Shown here piece after piece: positions 32,721 through 38,602 of a stretch of DNA of 38,602 nucleotides. The position numbers and the translations under genes are program-made. Within the stretch, counting starts at the first letter, position 1; every line of letters begins with the position of its first letter. The DNA is from an uncultured Eubacteriales bacterium (GTDB lineage Bacteria; Bacillota; Clostridia; Peptostreptococcales; Anaerovoracaceae). The notes beneath the pieces were generated by a model. The model saw only the letters and a list, made by a program, of their open reading frames with translations. It made no database searches and was not told the DNA's origin. Where the stretch lies: positions 1 through 38,602 of the forward strand of contig CADBKM010000025.1 of assembly GCA_902795265.1 (NCBI GenBank), given 5' to 3'.

Positions 32721-32761
32721 AAAACGGGCCTGCCGTACAGTCAGTGCGGCAGACCCGTTTT
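32721..32761. terminator. Bidirectional terminator
   Basis: AAAACGGGCCTGCCG and CGGCAGACCCGTTTT form a long stem with one bulged position and A/T runs on both sides. It can end the MFS gene on the minus strand (stop at 32774) and the short plus-strand unit. Confidence 0.85.
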
Positions 32762-32773
32762 GTATTGCTCAAA

Positions 32774-34150
32774 TCATTTGTCACGTGCAAGCGAGAAGAA
32801 GAGGCCGGTCACGCATATAACGGCAAATACGAGGAACGATGTGTGCATCATGTGCAGGATATTCTCTTTTGGCGAAGTTTCAAGAGCGCCGCTGCCCAGC
32901 GTGAAAGCGGTGATCATGCTGAGTATCGCCATGCCTAAGGACTGGCCGTACGTCCGCATGGTGGCAATGATTGAATTTGCTACTCCGTAATCCTTCTCCT
33001 GTACACAGCTCAGAATGGCGTTGGTGTTAGGCGATGAGAAAAGGGCGAAGCCGAATCCAGTCAGGCACATGACTGCCATTACGTAAGGCACTCCCGTGCC
33101 GGCATTGATACGCGAGAACAGCAGAAGTGTGCAGGCGCATATGCCCATTCCCGAGCTGGCCAGAATGGCAGGGCGTATGCGGTCCGACAGGCTGCCTGTA
33201 AACGGTGAGAATATAGCCTGAGCTGCAGGCATGACTATCATCATGAGACCCGCTCTGTCTGAAGGAATGCCGAGTATTACCTGCAGGAATATGCTCATCT
33301 CGTAACTGATGGCGAATGTGGCCCCGTAGTTGAGAAGGGCGGCCAGGTTGGAGAAGGTGAAAGTCCTGCTTTGCCTGAACATGCTGACGCGCATTACTAC
33401 AGCTGAGCCGGCACTTTCGCGTCTGTTCTCATATATGAAAAATGCAGCGAGCAGAATGATTCCGCAGACCAGCATAAACGGAGCGGCTTTGCGGCTTCCG
33501 AGCATGGTCAGTCCGCACAGACTGGAGATAATGGATAAAATATACAGCGATACGCCCGCGGTATCGAAAGCTGCGGGTTTTGAGTTTTCAGCGTGATTTT
33601 CCGGAACGGCTCTGAATGCCGCAAGGAAAGCTGCGATTGATATGAGGACAGAGGCTGCGAATATCGATCTCCAGCCGAACGTACTGTTGAGAACGCCGCC
33701 TGCGACCGGACCGGCAGTAAGGCCGGTATAGGTTGCCGCAACAGAGAAACCGAGCATCCTGCCCTGAATGCTATGCGGAAATGAGCTGATCAGAATTGCG
33801 TTGTTGGTGGCAAAGATCATTGCTGCGCACATACCAGTAAGAGCTCTCAGCGTGATAAGTACTCCGATGGTTGGAGCGAAGATGCTGGCGGCTGAGAGTA
33901 TGCCGAAACCGGTAATGCCGGTAATAAAGATAGTCCTGCGGCTGGTTATATCTGAGATCTTTCCGAATGGAAGACTCATAGCCGCGATGGTTATCGTATA
34001 TGAGCTGACTATCCAGCTGACAGAGCCGGCGCTGACACCGAAAAAACTCTCAAGCGACGGGACTGAGAGGTTGAGAGCGCTCGACATAAAAGTCGTCATG
34101 AATGATGTGATCATCGCAGCTGCGAGAATGTTCTTCTGGTTTCTGTTCAT
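32774..34150 (-). CDS. MFS multidrug-type transporter (DHA2-like)
   Basis: This is a 458-residue integral membrane transporter with about 14 hydrophobic segments, consistent with the DHA2 (EmrB/QacA) drug:H+ antiporter branch. The N-terminal MITSFMTTFMSSALNLSVPSLE contains the usual ALNLSVP helix-1 pattern, the loop-2 motif is FGKISDITSRR, and a motif-C-like TGLTAGPVAGG occurs in helix 5. ATG 34150 starts at the natural MNRNQKN; a further 34 in-frame codons upstream look like non-coding sequence. The ribosome site is weak for either start. Substrates are unknown. It is divergent from the GNAT gene. Confidence 0.87.
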   Translation of the reverse strand: MNRNQKNILAAAMITSFMTTFMSSALNLSVPSLESFFGVSAGSVSWIVSSYTITIAAMSLPFGKISDITSRRTIFITGITGFGILSAASIFAPTIGVLITLRALTGMCAAMIFATNNAILISSFPHSIQGRMLGFSVAATYTGLTAGPVAGGVLNSTFGWRSIFAASVLISIAAFLAAFRAVPENHAENSKPAAFDTAGVSLYILSIISSLCGLTMLGSRKAAPFMLVCGIILLAAFFIYENRRESAGSAVVMRVSMFRQSRTFTFSNLAALLNYGATFAISYEMSIFLQVILGIPSDRAGLMMIVMPAAQAIFSPFTGSLSDRIRPAILASSGMGICACTLLLFSRINAGTGVPYVMAVMCLTGFGFALFSSPNTNAILSCVQEKDYGVANSIIATMRTYGQSLGMAILSMITAFTLGSGALETSPKENILHMMHTSFLVFAVICVTGLFFSLARDK

Positions 34151-34279
34151 GCTGTAATTATCTGACCGCCGGGAGCCCGTGTCAATCACCAGCTCCGAAG
34201 CATGGAACTCAAAGGCATCTGCTTGTGATATTATAAAGGCGGGCGAATACATCGCAGATAATTATAAACGGGGGTACGC

Positions 34280-35002
34280 ATGAATCTGTCGGAATATGAT
34301 GGTAAGTATGTTCGCATTTGCGATATATATGGGGACACTTTTTCGGGCCGCGCATCATACGGATCTGCCGAATTCATTGAATGTGAATACGGCGGGGATG
34401 AAGACGGTATCTTCATTGAAGATGTCCTGATTTACAACTCTCAGATCAGAACGATCGAGGAGATCGTACCGCACGGAACGGCCGAGTTATGGACAGAACA
34501 TCTTGTGCTGAGAAGATACCGCCCGGATGACGCTGAACAGCTGCATCAGTATCTCGGATCAGACCCTGAGATGTATAAGTACTCCGGCTGGAATCCATAT
34601 GCGACTCCTGAAATGACGAAAGATACAGTGCAGCATTTTATTGAAAGCTATGACGATGAACATTCATACTCGTGGGTGATCGATGCGAATGGTGATGACG
34701 TTGTCGCAGGTACGATCGGAGCCTATGATTATGAGGATGATCAGATCGAGGTAGGGTTCAGCGTTTGTAAAGGCTGGCAGGGCCGCGGCTTTGCGACTGA
34801 GGCGCTAACGGCGGTTCTGAAGTATCTGACGGAGAACGAGGGTATCGCCTGTGTGACTGCCTGGTGTGCTGCGGATAATATCGGCTCGCGCAGAGTGCTT
34901 GAAAAAAGCGGAATGAAGCTGGTCCGGACGGAAAAGGACGGGCTCAGAGTCGGTGACAACGTATACGACAAGCTTATATATGAATACCGCAGACCGGCTT
35001 GA
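34280..35002 (+). CDS. GNAT acetyltransferase with N-terminal small beta domain
   Basis: This is a 240-residue two-domain protein. Residues ~1-60 (LSEYDGKYVRICDIYGDTFSGRA... IRTIEEI) look like a small beta-barrel, resembling an LSm/SH3-like fold seen at the front of some Firmicutes acetyltransferases; this is a visual judgement. Residues ~70-240 are a RimJ/RimL-type N-acetyltransferase with LVLRRYRPDDAEQL, the acetyl-CoA loop KGWQGRGFATEAL and VTAWCAADNIGSRRVLEKSGM. Substrates could be ribosomal protein N-termini, amino acids or antibiotics. AACGGGGG is the start context. The SGNH gene follows 39 bases later. Confidence 0.85.
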   Translation: MNLSEYDGKYVRICDIYGDTFSGRASYGSAEFIECEYGGDEDGIFIEDVLIYNSQIRTIEEIVPHGTAELWTEHLVLRRYRPDDAEQLHQYLGSDPEMYKYSGWNPYATPEMTKDTVQHFIESYDDEHSYSWVIDANGDDVVAGTIGAYDYEDDQIEVGFSVCKGWQGRGFATEALTAVLKYLTENEGIACVTAWCAADNIGSRRVLEKSGMKLVRTEKDGLRVGDNVYDKLIYEYRRPA

Positions 35003-35041
35003 GCATATGTCATACCCGACTGGGGACATAATGGGAGATCT

Positions 35042-35614
35042 ATGAAAATACTTTGCATTGGAGACTCGAATACGTACGGATTTGACCCGAGGTCATATAT
35101 CGGATCGCGGTATCCGGAAAATGTGCGATGGGCAGATCGGCTGACAGGCCATGAAGTGATCAACTGCGGGCTTAACGGAATGACTGTGCCGCGCAATCAC
35201 AACAGGGCAATCGGTCTCATAAAGAGCAATGAGCCTGACCTTGTTGTTGTGATGCTCGGGACCAACGATCTGACCGGCGGTCTGAGTGCGGAGCGGATCG
35301 CAGAACGTATGGGAGATTTTCTTGACTCGATCAGCAGCCTTGGGCGGCCTGTCCTTCTGATCGCTCCACCGGTCCTGCAGTATGGCGAGTGGGTGATGGA
35401 CGATGATATCATCGAAGAATCTCAGCAGCTTGGGGATGAATACCGGAAGCTGGCAGAAAGAAAGGGCTGCCTGTTTGACGATGCAGGCAAATGGGGCATA
35501 GACCTGACGTACGATGGAGTACATTTTTCACCTGAAGGACACACTGCTTTCGCGGAGCATATGAACAACCTATTCCGATCAAAACGGACAGACTGTGGAG
35601 GCGATGCTCACTAA
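35042..35614 (+). CDS. SGNH/GDSL hydrolase
   Basis: This is a 190-residue lipase/esterase-like hydrolase of the SGNH superfamily with no signal peptide. Block I has the nucleophile in CIGDSNTYG (Ser8), block II is the Gly in CGLNGMT, block III is VVMLGTNDL with the oxyanion Asn, and block V is DGVHFSPEGH with the catalytic Asp-X-X-His. It may deacetylate carbohydrates or cleave esters; the substrate is unknown. GGGAGATCT precedes the ATG. It is probably in an operon with the GNAT gene. Confidence 0.9.
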   Translation: MKILCIGDSNTYGFDPRSYIGSRYPENVRWADRLTGHEVINCGLNGMTVPRNHNRAIGLIKSNEPDLVVVMLGTNDLTGGLSAERIAERMGDFLDSISSLGRPVLLIAPPVLQYGEWVMDDDIIEESQQLGDEYRKLAERKGCLFDDAGKWGIDLTYDGVHFSPEGHTAFAEHMNNLFRSKRTDCGGDAH

Positions 35615-35708
35615 TCCGGGTGACCACACATTCAAAGTGGGAGACAAACTAAGGATAAAGTATCTTCCGGAACGGCCGGATTATCCTGTATGGGTAAAGT
35701 CCTACTAA
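35604..35708 (+). pseudogene. Short fragment resembling a protein C-terminus
   Basis: An ATG frame overlapping the end of the SGNH gene encodes about 34 residues including FKVGDKLRIKYLPERPDYP, reminiscent of the terminal segment of DUF3592-like membrane proteins (VGD-x-x-x-I/V-x-Y-x-P). There is no preceding membrane part. It is probably a gene remnant. The family link is uncertain. Confidence 0.3.
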
Positions 35709-35799
35709 CGCTTGCTTGACTTATACATACGGAAAATCATTGAATCATTTGCCAGTATACTTATGGTAAAATCTGGCGAAAACCTAATGAAAGAAATAT

Positions 35800-35839
35800 A
35801 AAAAGGCGCGAAGTCTCATTTCTGAGATCGCGCCTTTTT
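35800..35839. terminator. Terminator in the convergent intergenic region
   Basis: AAAAAGGCGCGA pairs with TCGCGCCTTTTT across a loop that itself contains TCTCATTTCTGAGA. A and T runs on the two sides allow termination in both directions. Confidence 0.85.
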
Positions 35840-35927
35840 AATACTTAATATATAGAGTTTTATTTGCAAGGGTTACGGACTCTCTTTGGTGGTTGATCAG
35901 CCGTGAGTCGCAGCCGCTCCCGGTGAT

Positions 35928-36355
35928 TTTATTACCTGCTATTTGGAAAAACCTTTTAGGTAATACAGCAAATATCTTTTGTATTGCTTAAGTATTATCG
36001 GTTGGCACAGAGGCAATACATATATTTCGATATCAATAGTTCTTGTATTGCCAGACGGTAGCAATTGCCGCCTGCAGGCAATACAACTAAGCGGTTCGAA
36101 TTCGGATCTGTATTGCCTCGGAATGAATCCTGAGTCTCGGGCAATACATCACTGTATTTTGAGGACGTGTCTGTATTGCCTGGGAATTAATCCTGAGCTT
36201 CGGGCAATACATCACTGTATTTTGAGGACGTGTCTGTATTGCCTAGAAATAAATACTGAGCCTCGGGCAATACATCACTGCATTTTGAGACCGGGTTTGT
36301 ATTGCCTTAGAACTAATCCTGTGTTTCAGGCAATACAATGGTTTGTTGTATTGCC
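35928..36355. repeat. Phased array of alternating inverted 9-mers (63-bp tandem units)
   Basis: TGTATTGCC and its complement GGCAATACA alternate strictly. TGTATTGCC-type sites start at 35980, 36044, 36109, 36172, 36235, 36298 and 36347 (the first is TGTATTGCT). GGCAATACA starts at 36012, 36077, 36140, 36203, 36266 and 36329. Degenerate members start at 35928 (TTTATTACC) and 35959 (GGTAATACA). Neighbouring sites are 31-33 bases apart, about three DNA turns; the spacings at the edges are 21 and 18. The last units repeat with a 63-base period including similar spacers (ATCACTG...GAGGACG). Repeats are too short, and spacers too alike, for CRISPR. Confidence 0.9.
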
Positions 36356-36376
36356 GTTGCCGTTTACAAAGCGCAA

Positions 36377-36407
36377 GAAAAAAGCGGACATCTTTCGATA
36401 TCCGCTT
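36377..36407 (-). terminator. Probable terminator for the Crp/Fnr gene
   Basis: On the minus strand AAGCGGATATC pairs with GATGTCCGCTT around a GAAA-type loop with one mismatch, followed by a T-rich run. It lies about 205 bases beyond the stop codon. Confidence 0.6.
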
Positions 36408-36421
36408 CGTTGGTGGATGAT

Positions 36422-36468
36422 AAGGTTCCCTACGAATCATACGGCGTTGCCGTAATGTAGGGAACCTT
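36422..36468. repeat. Nested perfect inverted repeat
   Basis: AAGGTTCCCTAC and GTAGGGAACCTT form a perfect 12-bp outer stem, and ACGGC/GCCGT an inner stem in the 23-base loop. There is no T-run, so it is not an obvious terminator. It may be a small mobile palindrome or a protein site. Confidence 0.6.
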
Positions 36469-36612
36469 GCGAAATACTCGACAAGTTCATATTTCGACAG
36501 GGGATCGAAGTCTGGTGCAGAGCCTGAAACCCAGTAAAGAGAGGAGGTTCAGCGACATCATCCCATCCATTCCTCAAGCTTTCCTCAAAACACCTTGCTT
36601 TTATTCTTTTTA

Positions 36613-37296
36613 TTACGACTCATAACCAGGCCTAGAAAAAGGCGATAAGAGGCTGAAATGTCTCTTTTTTGTTTTGATCAATCCGTCTTTCTGCATCTTT
36701 CCAAGCTCCTTGGATAAGGCGGTACGCTCTACATTCAGGTAATCTGCCAGCTGCTGCCGGTCGAATGGAATATCGAATTCATCTGAACTCTCCTGCAGCG
36801 ACACGCTGTTCAGATATGCCATTACTCTGCCACGGATACTCTTCGGCGAAGTGTGAAAGCTTCTGCCCGCCAGCATAAGGTTTTTGTGCATGAACACATC
36901 CAGTATGTTGGTGGCCAGCTTGAGTCTCCAAAGGGATGGATCCTGACTGTACATACCTAAAGATTCTATTCGGAGCATCAATACTCTGCATTTTTCGTTC
37001 GCAACTGCATCAACCAGCATGGGCTCATCTTTGGCCATAGCATATGTCTCTGCAAATACCTGCCCTTTTCCTACATGACTCAGAATAGTCCTGTTTCCCC
37101 ACATGTCATTACTTTCTATGCGAACACTGCCTTCAAGCACCAGGCCCATCATATCTGTTGTGCTCCCGGCATACAAAATGACTTCGTCTTTTAAGAATTC
37201 CTTCTCAGATGACTTAAGTGCAGATAAAGCCGTATCCAGCTCATTATCATTCATACCGCGGAATATAACAGTCTTTTTAAGTAAATCCTTATCCAT
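36613..37296 (-). CDS. Crp/Fnr family transcriptional regulator
   Basis: This 227-residue regulator has an N-terminal cyclic-nucleotide-binding-like barrel (KDEVILYAGSTTDMMGLVLEGSVRI) and a C-terminal winged helix (FDRQQLADYLNVERTALSKELGKMQKDGLI, near 177-206). The N-terminal Cys cluster of FNR is absent, so it is not an FNR-type 4Fe-4S oxygen sensor; the ligand is unknown. It is divergent from the ferredoxin-like gene, and a perfect 16-bp palindrome lies between them 25 bases from its start codon, suggesting autoregulation. The ribosome site is weak (AAGAG). Confidence 0.92.
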   Translation of the reverse strand: MDKDLLKKTVIFRGMNDNELDTALSALKSSEKEFLKDEVILYAGSTTDMMGLVLEGSVRIESNDMWGNRTILSHVGKGQVFAETYAMAKDEPMLVDAVANEKCRVLMLRIESLGMYSQDPSLWRLKLATNILDVFMHKNLMLAGRSFHTSPKSIRGRVMAYLNSVSLQESSDEFDIPFDRQQLADYLNVERTALSKELGKMQKDGLIKTKKRHFSLLSPFSRPGYES

Positions 37297-37320
37297 AAAA
37301 ACTCTTGCAATTTTTCAAAA

Positions 37321-37336
37321 TGTGGTTATAACCACA
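37321..37336. promoter_or_regulatory. Crp/Fnr-type operator in the divergent intergenic region
   Basis: TGTGGTTATAACCACA is a perfect 16-bp palindrome. Its centre (37328.5) is 41.5 bases before the start predicted from the TATACT at 37358-37363, the standard class II activator position for the ferredoxin-like gene. Confidence 0.75.
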
Positions 37337-37357
37337 TACTTACAATACATACTTTAC

Positions 37358-37363
37358 TATACT
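37358..37363 (+). promoter_or_regulatory. -10 element of the ferredoxin-like gene promoter
   Basis: TATACT, with no good -35 because that position abuts the palindromic operator. This suggests activator-dependent transcription starting near 37370, with a leader of about 37 nt. Confidence 0.55.
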
Positions 37364-37406
37364 GACATTGGATAAACAAGAGACAAGTAATACGGAGGAT
37401 ACTGCG

Positions 37407-38132
37407 ATGATCAGGAAGATAATCCATATAGATGAAGAGAAATGCAACGGCTGCGGACTGTGCGCAGAGGCCTGCCACGAAGGCGCCATAGATATAGTTG
37501 ACGGCAAGGCGAAGCTTATGAGAGAACACTTCTGCGATGGCTTCGGCGACTGCCTTCCGAACTGCCCGACAGGAGCAATCACTTTCGAGGAGAGAGAAGC
37601 ACCGGCATATGACGAGGCGGCAGTCAAGGCAGCACAGGCGAAGAAAGAGGAGAAGAAGATGATGGAGCATGTACATGAGGGTGGATGCCCGGGATCAAAG
37701 ATGATGCAGTTCAAAGCGACGCAGGAAGAAAGCACACTTGAGCAGAGCCAGACCTATATGAAGCCTGTTTCCAGACTCGGTCAGTGGCCTTGCCAGATCA
37801 AGCTCCTACCTACAGAGGCACCGTTTTATAACGGAGCCAAACTCCTGATTGCGGCCGACTGCACAGCCTATGCTTACGCAAACATGCATGAGGACTTCAT
37901 GAAGGGAAAGATCACTGTCATAGGCTGCCCTAAACTTGATGCGATAGATTACAGCGAGAAACTTACAGACATTATCAGGAATAACGACATAAAGAGTGTG
38001 ACTATTGTACGCATGGAGGTGCCTTGCTGTGGCGGACTTCAGAGAGCGGCAGAAAACGCACTCAGAAACAGCGGCAAATTCATACCATGGCAGGTAGTCA
38101 CTATTTCAAGAGACGGAAGGATACTGGATTAG
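37407..38132 (+). CDS. Ferredoxin-like 4Fe-4S protein with Cys-rich C-terminal domain
   Basis: The 241-residue protein begins with a two-cluster ferredoxin domain: CNGCGLCAEAC at residues ~12-22 and C-x-x-x-x-x-C-x-x-x-C in FCDGFGDCLPNCPTG near 43-57. The charged helical linker (AKKEEKKMMEHVHEGGCPG) leads to a C-terminal domain with further Cys (QWPCQ, AADCTAYA, IGCPK, PCCGGL) that could hold another cofactor. Such proteins lie beside Crp/Fnr genes and hybrid-cluster or sulfite-reductase genes in Clostridia. It is probably an electron carrier for the reductase starting at 38325. ATG 37407 was chosen for GGAGG 8 bases upstream. Confidence 0.85.
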   Translation: MIRKIIHIDEEKCNGCGLCAEACHEGAIDIVDGKAKLMREHFCDGFGDCLPNCPTGAITFEEREAPAYDEAAVKAAQAKKEEKKMMEHVHEGGCPGSKMMQFKATQEESTLEQSQTYMKPVSRLGQWPCQIKLLPTEAPFYNGAKLLIAADCTAYAYANMHEDFMKGKITVIGCPKLDAIDYSEKLTDIIRNNDIKSVTIVRMEVPCCGGLQRAAENALRNSGKFIPWQVVTISRDGRILD

Positions 38133-38184
38133 TTTTCGTCGAAACAGATGCGGTATTATGGTTTTTTTATATACAAACTCAGCG

Positions 38185-38200
38185 CGTAATCATGGTTACG
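38185..38200. promoter_or_regulatory. Second Crp/Fnr-like palindrome, upstream of asrA
   Basis: CGTAATCATGGTTACG is a palindrome apart from one mismatched base pair. Its centre (38192.5) is 41.5 bases before the start expected from TATAAT at 38222-38227, the same geometry as the operator at 37321-37336. Half-sites share the pattern YGTRRYYA. Confidence 0.5.
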
Positions 38201-38221
38201 GAAATCAAAAAATAATGCATA

Positions 38222-38227
38222 TATAAT
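38222..38227 (+). promoter_or_regulatory. Candidate -10 of the asrA promoter
   Basis: A perfect TATAAT without a clear -35. The start would be near 38234, immediately at the 5' side of the hairpin at 38232-38268, leaving an unusual structured leader of about 90 nt. Confidence 0.45.
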
Positions 38228-38231
38228 CGAA

Positions 38232-38273
38232 TAGGGTACGGACATTGCTCGTAAAATGACGTGCCCTACTTTT
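38232..38273 (+). terminator. Hairpin with short T-run between the ferredoxin gene and asrA
   Basis: TAGGGTACG pairs with CGTGCCCTA (one G-T pair) over a 19-base loop, then CTTTTA follows. It may end the ferredoxin-like transcript or act as an attenuator just inside the asrA transcript. Confidence 0.55.
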
Positions 38274-38324
38274 ATATATGTGGATGTAATAATGTGTAGA
38301 TTGCTGCAGAAACGGAGGGAAACG

Positions 38325-38602
38325 ATGGGTTTTGTTTACAAGACTGAAGAGTTCAACAAAGTCATCGAAGTTCTTGAAGGTAAGTACAGGATATTCGCGC
38401 CGGTGTTAAAAGTCGGAGAGGGCCGCTTCAGAGACACCGATGTGATCCGCTACGACTACATCAGCCGCATCGAAGATGCCGAGCTGGAGGAACGTTCGGA
38501 TTTCTCCTTTAAGGAGATCCTGATACCTCTTTCGGAGACTATGTTCTACTTTACAGAGAACGAGATAAAGGAAGCGGATTATGATGCCCGTCCTGTAATC
38601 GT
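38325..38602 (+). CDS. asrA: Anaerobic sulfite reductase subunit A (5' part, cut by window end)
   Basis: The first 92 codons, starting at ATG 38325 behind CGGAGGG, read like AsrA, the ferredoxin-like subunit of the cytoplasmic dissimilatory-type AsrABC sulfite reductase. YRIFAPVLKVGEGRFRDTDVIRY and LIPLSETMFYF match the N-terminus of the Salmonella protein, written here in segments. The iron-sulfur cysteines lie beyond the window. The gene presumably continues into asrB and asrC. Together with the ferredoxin-like protein and the Crp/Fnr gene it forms a sulfite-reduction locus. Confidence 0.85.
   Translation, partial: MGFVYKTEEFNKVIEVLEGKYRIFAPVLKVGEGRFRDTDVIRYDYISRIEDAELEERSDFSFKEILIPLSETMFYFTENEIKEADYDARPVI

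Larger units (their letters stand above)
32562..32761 (+). other. Putative short transcription unit (small RNA or peptide message)
   Basis: TGCTATACT at 32562-32570 is an extended -10 (no clear -35), and a strong bidirectional terminator ends at 32761. A transcript would run about 185 nt from near 32577. It contains a 25-codon hydrophobic reading frame at 32632-32709. It could be a small RNA, a small membrane peptide message, or spurious. Confidence 0.35.
35709..36612. other. Long convergent intergenic region
   Basis: About 900 bases lie between the stops of the plus-strand SGNH gene/remnant and the minus-strand Crp/Fnr gene. In order they hold a terminator (35800-35839), a phased 9-mer array (35928-36355), a minus-strand terminator (36377-36407), a 12-bp-stem hairpin (36422-36468), and about 140 bases with nothing recognisable. 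A TGGTAAAAT extended -10-like element near 35765-35773 could start a very short transcript ending at 35839. No gene is supported. Confidence 0.6.

Noticed and set aside
32572-32790. Minus-strand 72-codon frame
   Set aside because: It crosses the bidirectional terminator and has no ribosome site; its product is not family-like.
35765-35839. A 60-nt small RNA from the TGGTAAAAT element to the terminator
   Set aside because: The promoter lacks a -35 and the segment is mostly the terminator itself, which more simply ends the SGNH transcript.
35980-36355. CRISPR array
   Set aside because: The conserved unit is only 9 bases and alternates in orientation, the intervening sequences are themselves similar between units, and there are no cas genes.
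35979-36455. A 158-codon open frame across the 9-mer array, with repeats of about 21 residues
   Set aside because: The 63-base period is a multiple of three, so a repeat array stays open by chance. There is no ribosome site or promoter, the first two periods are 64-65 bases, and the composition (Cys/His/Ile-rich) is not protein-like.
36469-36612. Possible riboswitch or structured RNA downstream of the Crp/Fnr gene
   Set aside because: Only short, weak pairings were found (e.g. CTGAA/TTCAG), and none matches a riboswitch core I know.
36613-37296. Calling the regulator FNR
   Set aside because: The N-terminal cysteines needed for the oxygen-sensing iron-sulfur cluster are missing.

Overview
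The window looks like a chromosomal segment of an anaerobic, amino-acid-using Firmicute of the class Clostridia. The evidence is AGGAGG-type ribosome sites, an ATP-dependent PEP carboxykinase, a YolD-like protein behind a Y-family polymerase, the start of an AsrA-type anaerobic sulfite reductase, and arginine-to-ornithine-to-proline genes of the kind used in Stickland metabolism. Base composition is near 50% GC by eye. A member of the Eubacteriales Family XIII/Anaerovoracaceae group is a guess; there is no rRNA or tRNA to settle it. No insertion sequence, prophage or CRISPR array was seen.

Layout. 1-370: terminator and leader. 371-2746: AraC-type regulator, UmuC-like DNA polymerase and YolD-like protein. 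2756-7541: arginine deiminase, ornithine carbamoyltransferase, a non-classical ornithine cyclodeaminase, and aspartate carbamoyltransferase PyrB+PyrI. 7627-9874: AmmeMemoRadiSam genes (Memo-AMMECR1 fusion plus radical SAM enzyme). 9959-16784: housekeeping run (azlC remnant, hflX, SanA-like, zinc ribbon, trmL, TM2 protein, HD protein, broken Ca2+/H+ antiporter, PfkB kinase, esterase). 16885-26139: hydroaromatic module, with a 2-enoate-reductase-like flavoenzyme and a LysR regulator on the minus strand, facing a YdiB-type quinate/shikimate dehydrogenase, an MFS carrier, type I dehydroquinase and a DctQ-DctM-DctP TRAP transporter. 26243-29080: acyl-ACP thioesterase, Lrp-type regulator, pckA. 29202-29277: REP-like palindrome. 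29345-32419: tex and a transglycosylase. 32560-35708: putative short transcript, MFS exporter, GNAT and SGNH proteins. 35928-36468: a helically phased array of alternating inverted 9-mers between two converging terminators. 36613-38602: Crp/Fnr regulator, ferredoxin-like protein and the start of asrA.

How the parts fit together (inference). The arginine cluster would make citrulline, then ornithine plus carbamoyl phosphate, then proline. No carbamate kinase is present and pyrBI follows directly, so carbamoyl phosphate may go to pyrimidines. In the hydroaromatic module, quinate or shikimate would be imported and interconverted through 3-dehydroquinate and 3-dehydroshikimate, and the ene-reductase could saturate the ring double bond as an electron sink. 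Two near-identical LysR-type boxes, one before each arm, tie the arms together. A perfect palindrome at about -41.5 before the ferredoxin gene, and a related one at the same distance before asrA, suggest the Crp/Fnr protein controls sulfite reduction.

The most unusual items are the phased 9-mer array at 35928-36355, the shikimate/ene-reductase regulon, the arginine-to-proline/pyrimidine cluster, and a probable ATT start codon at 32419.
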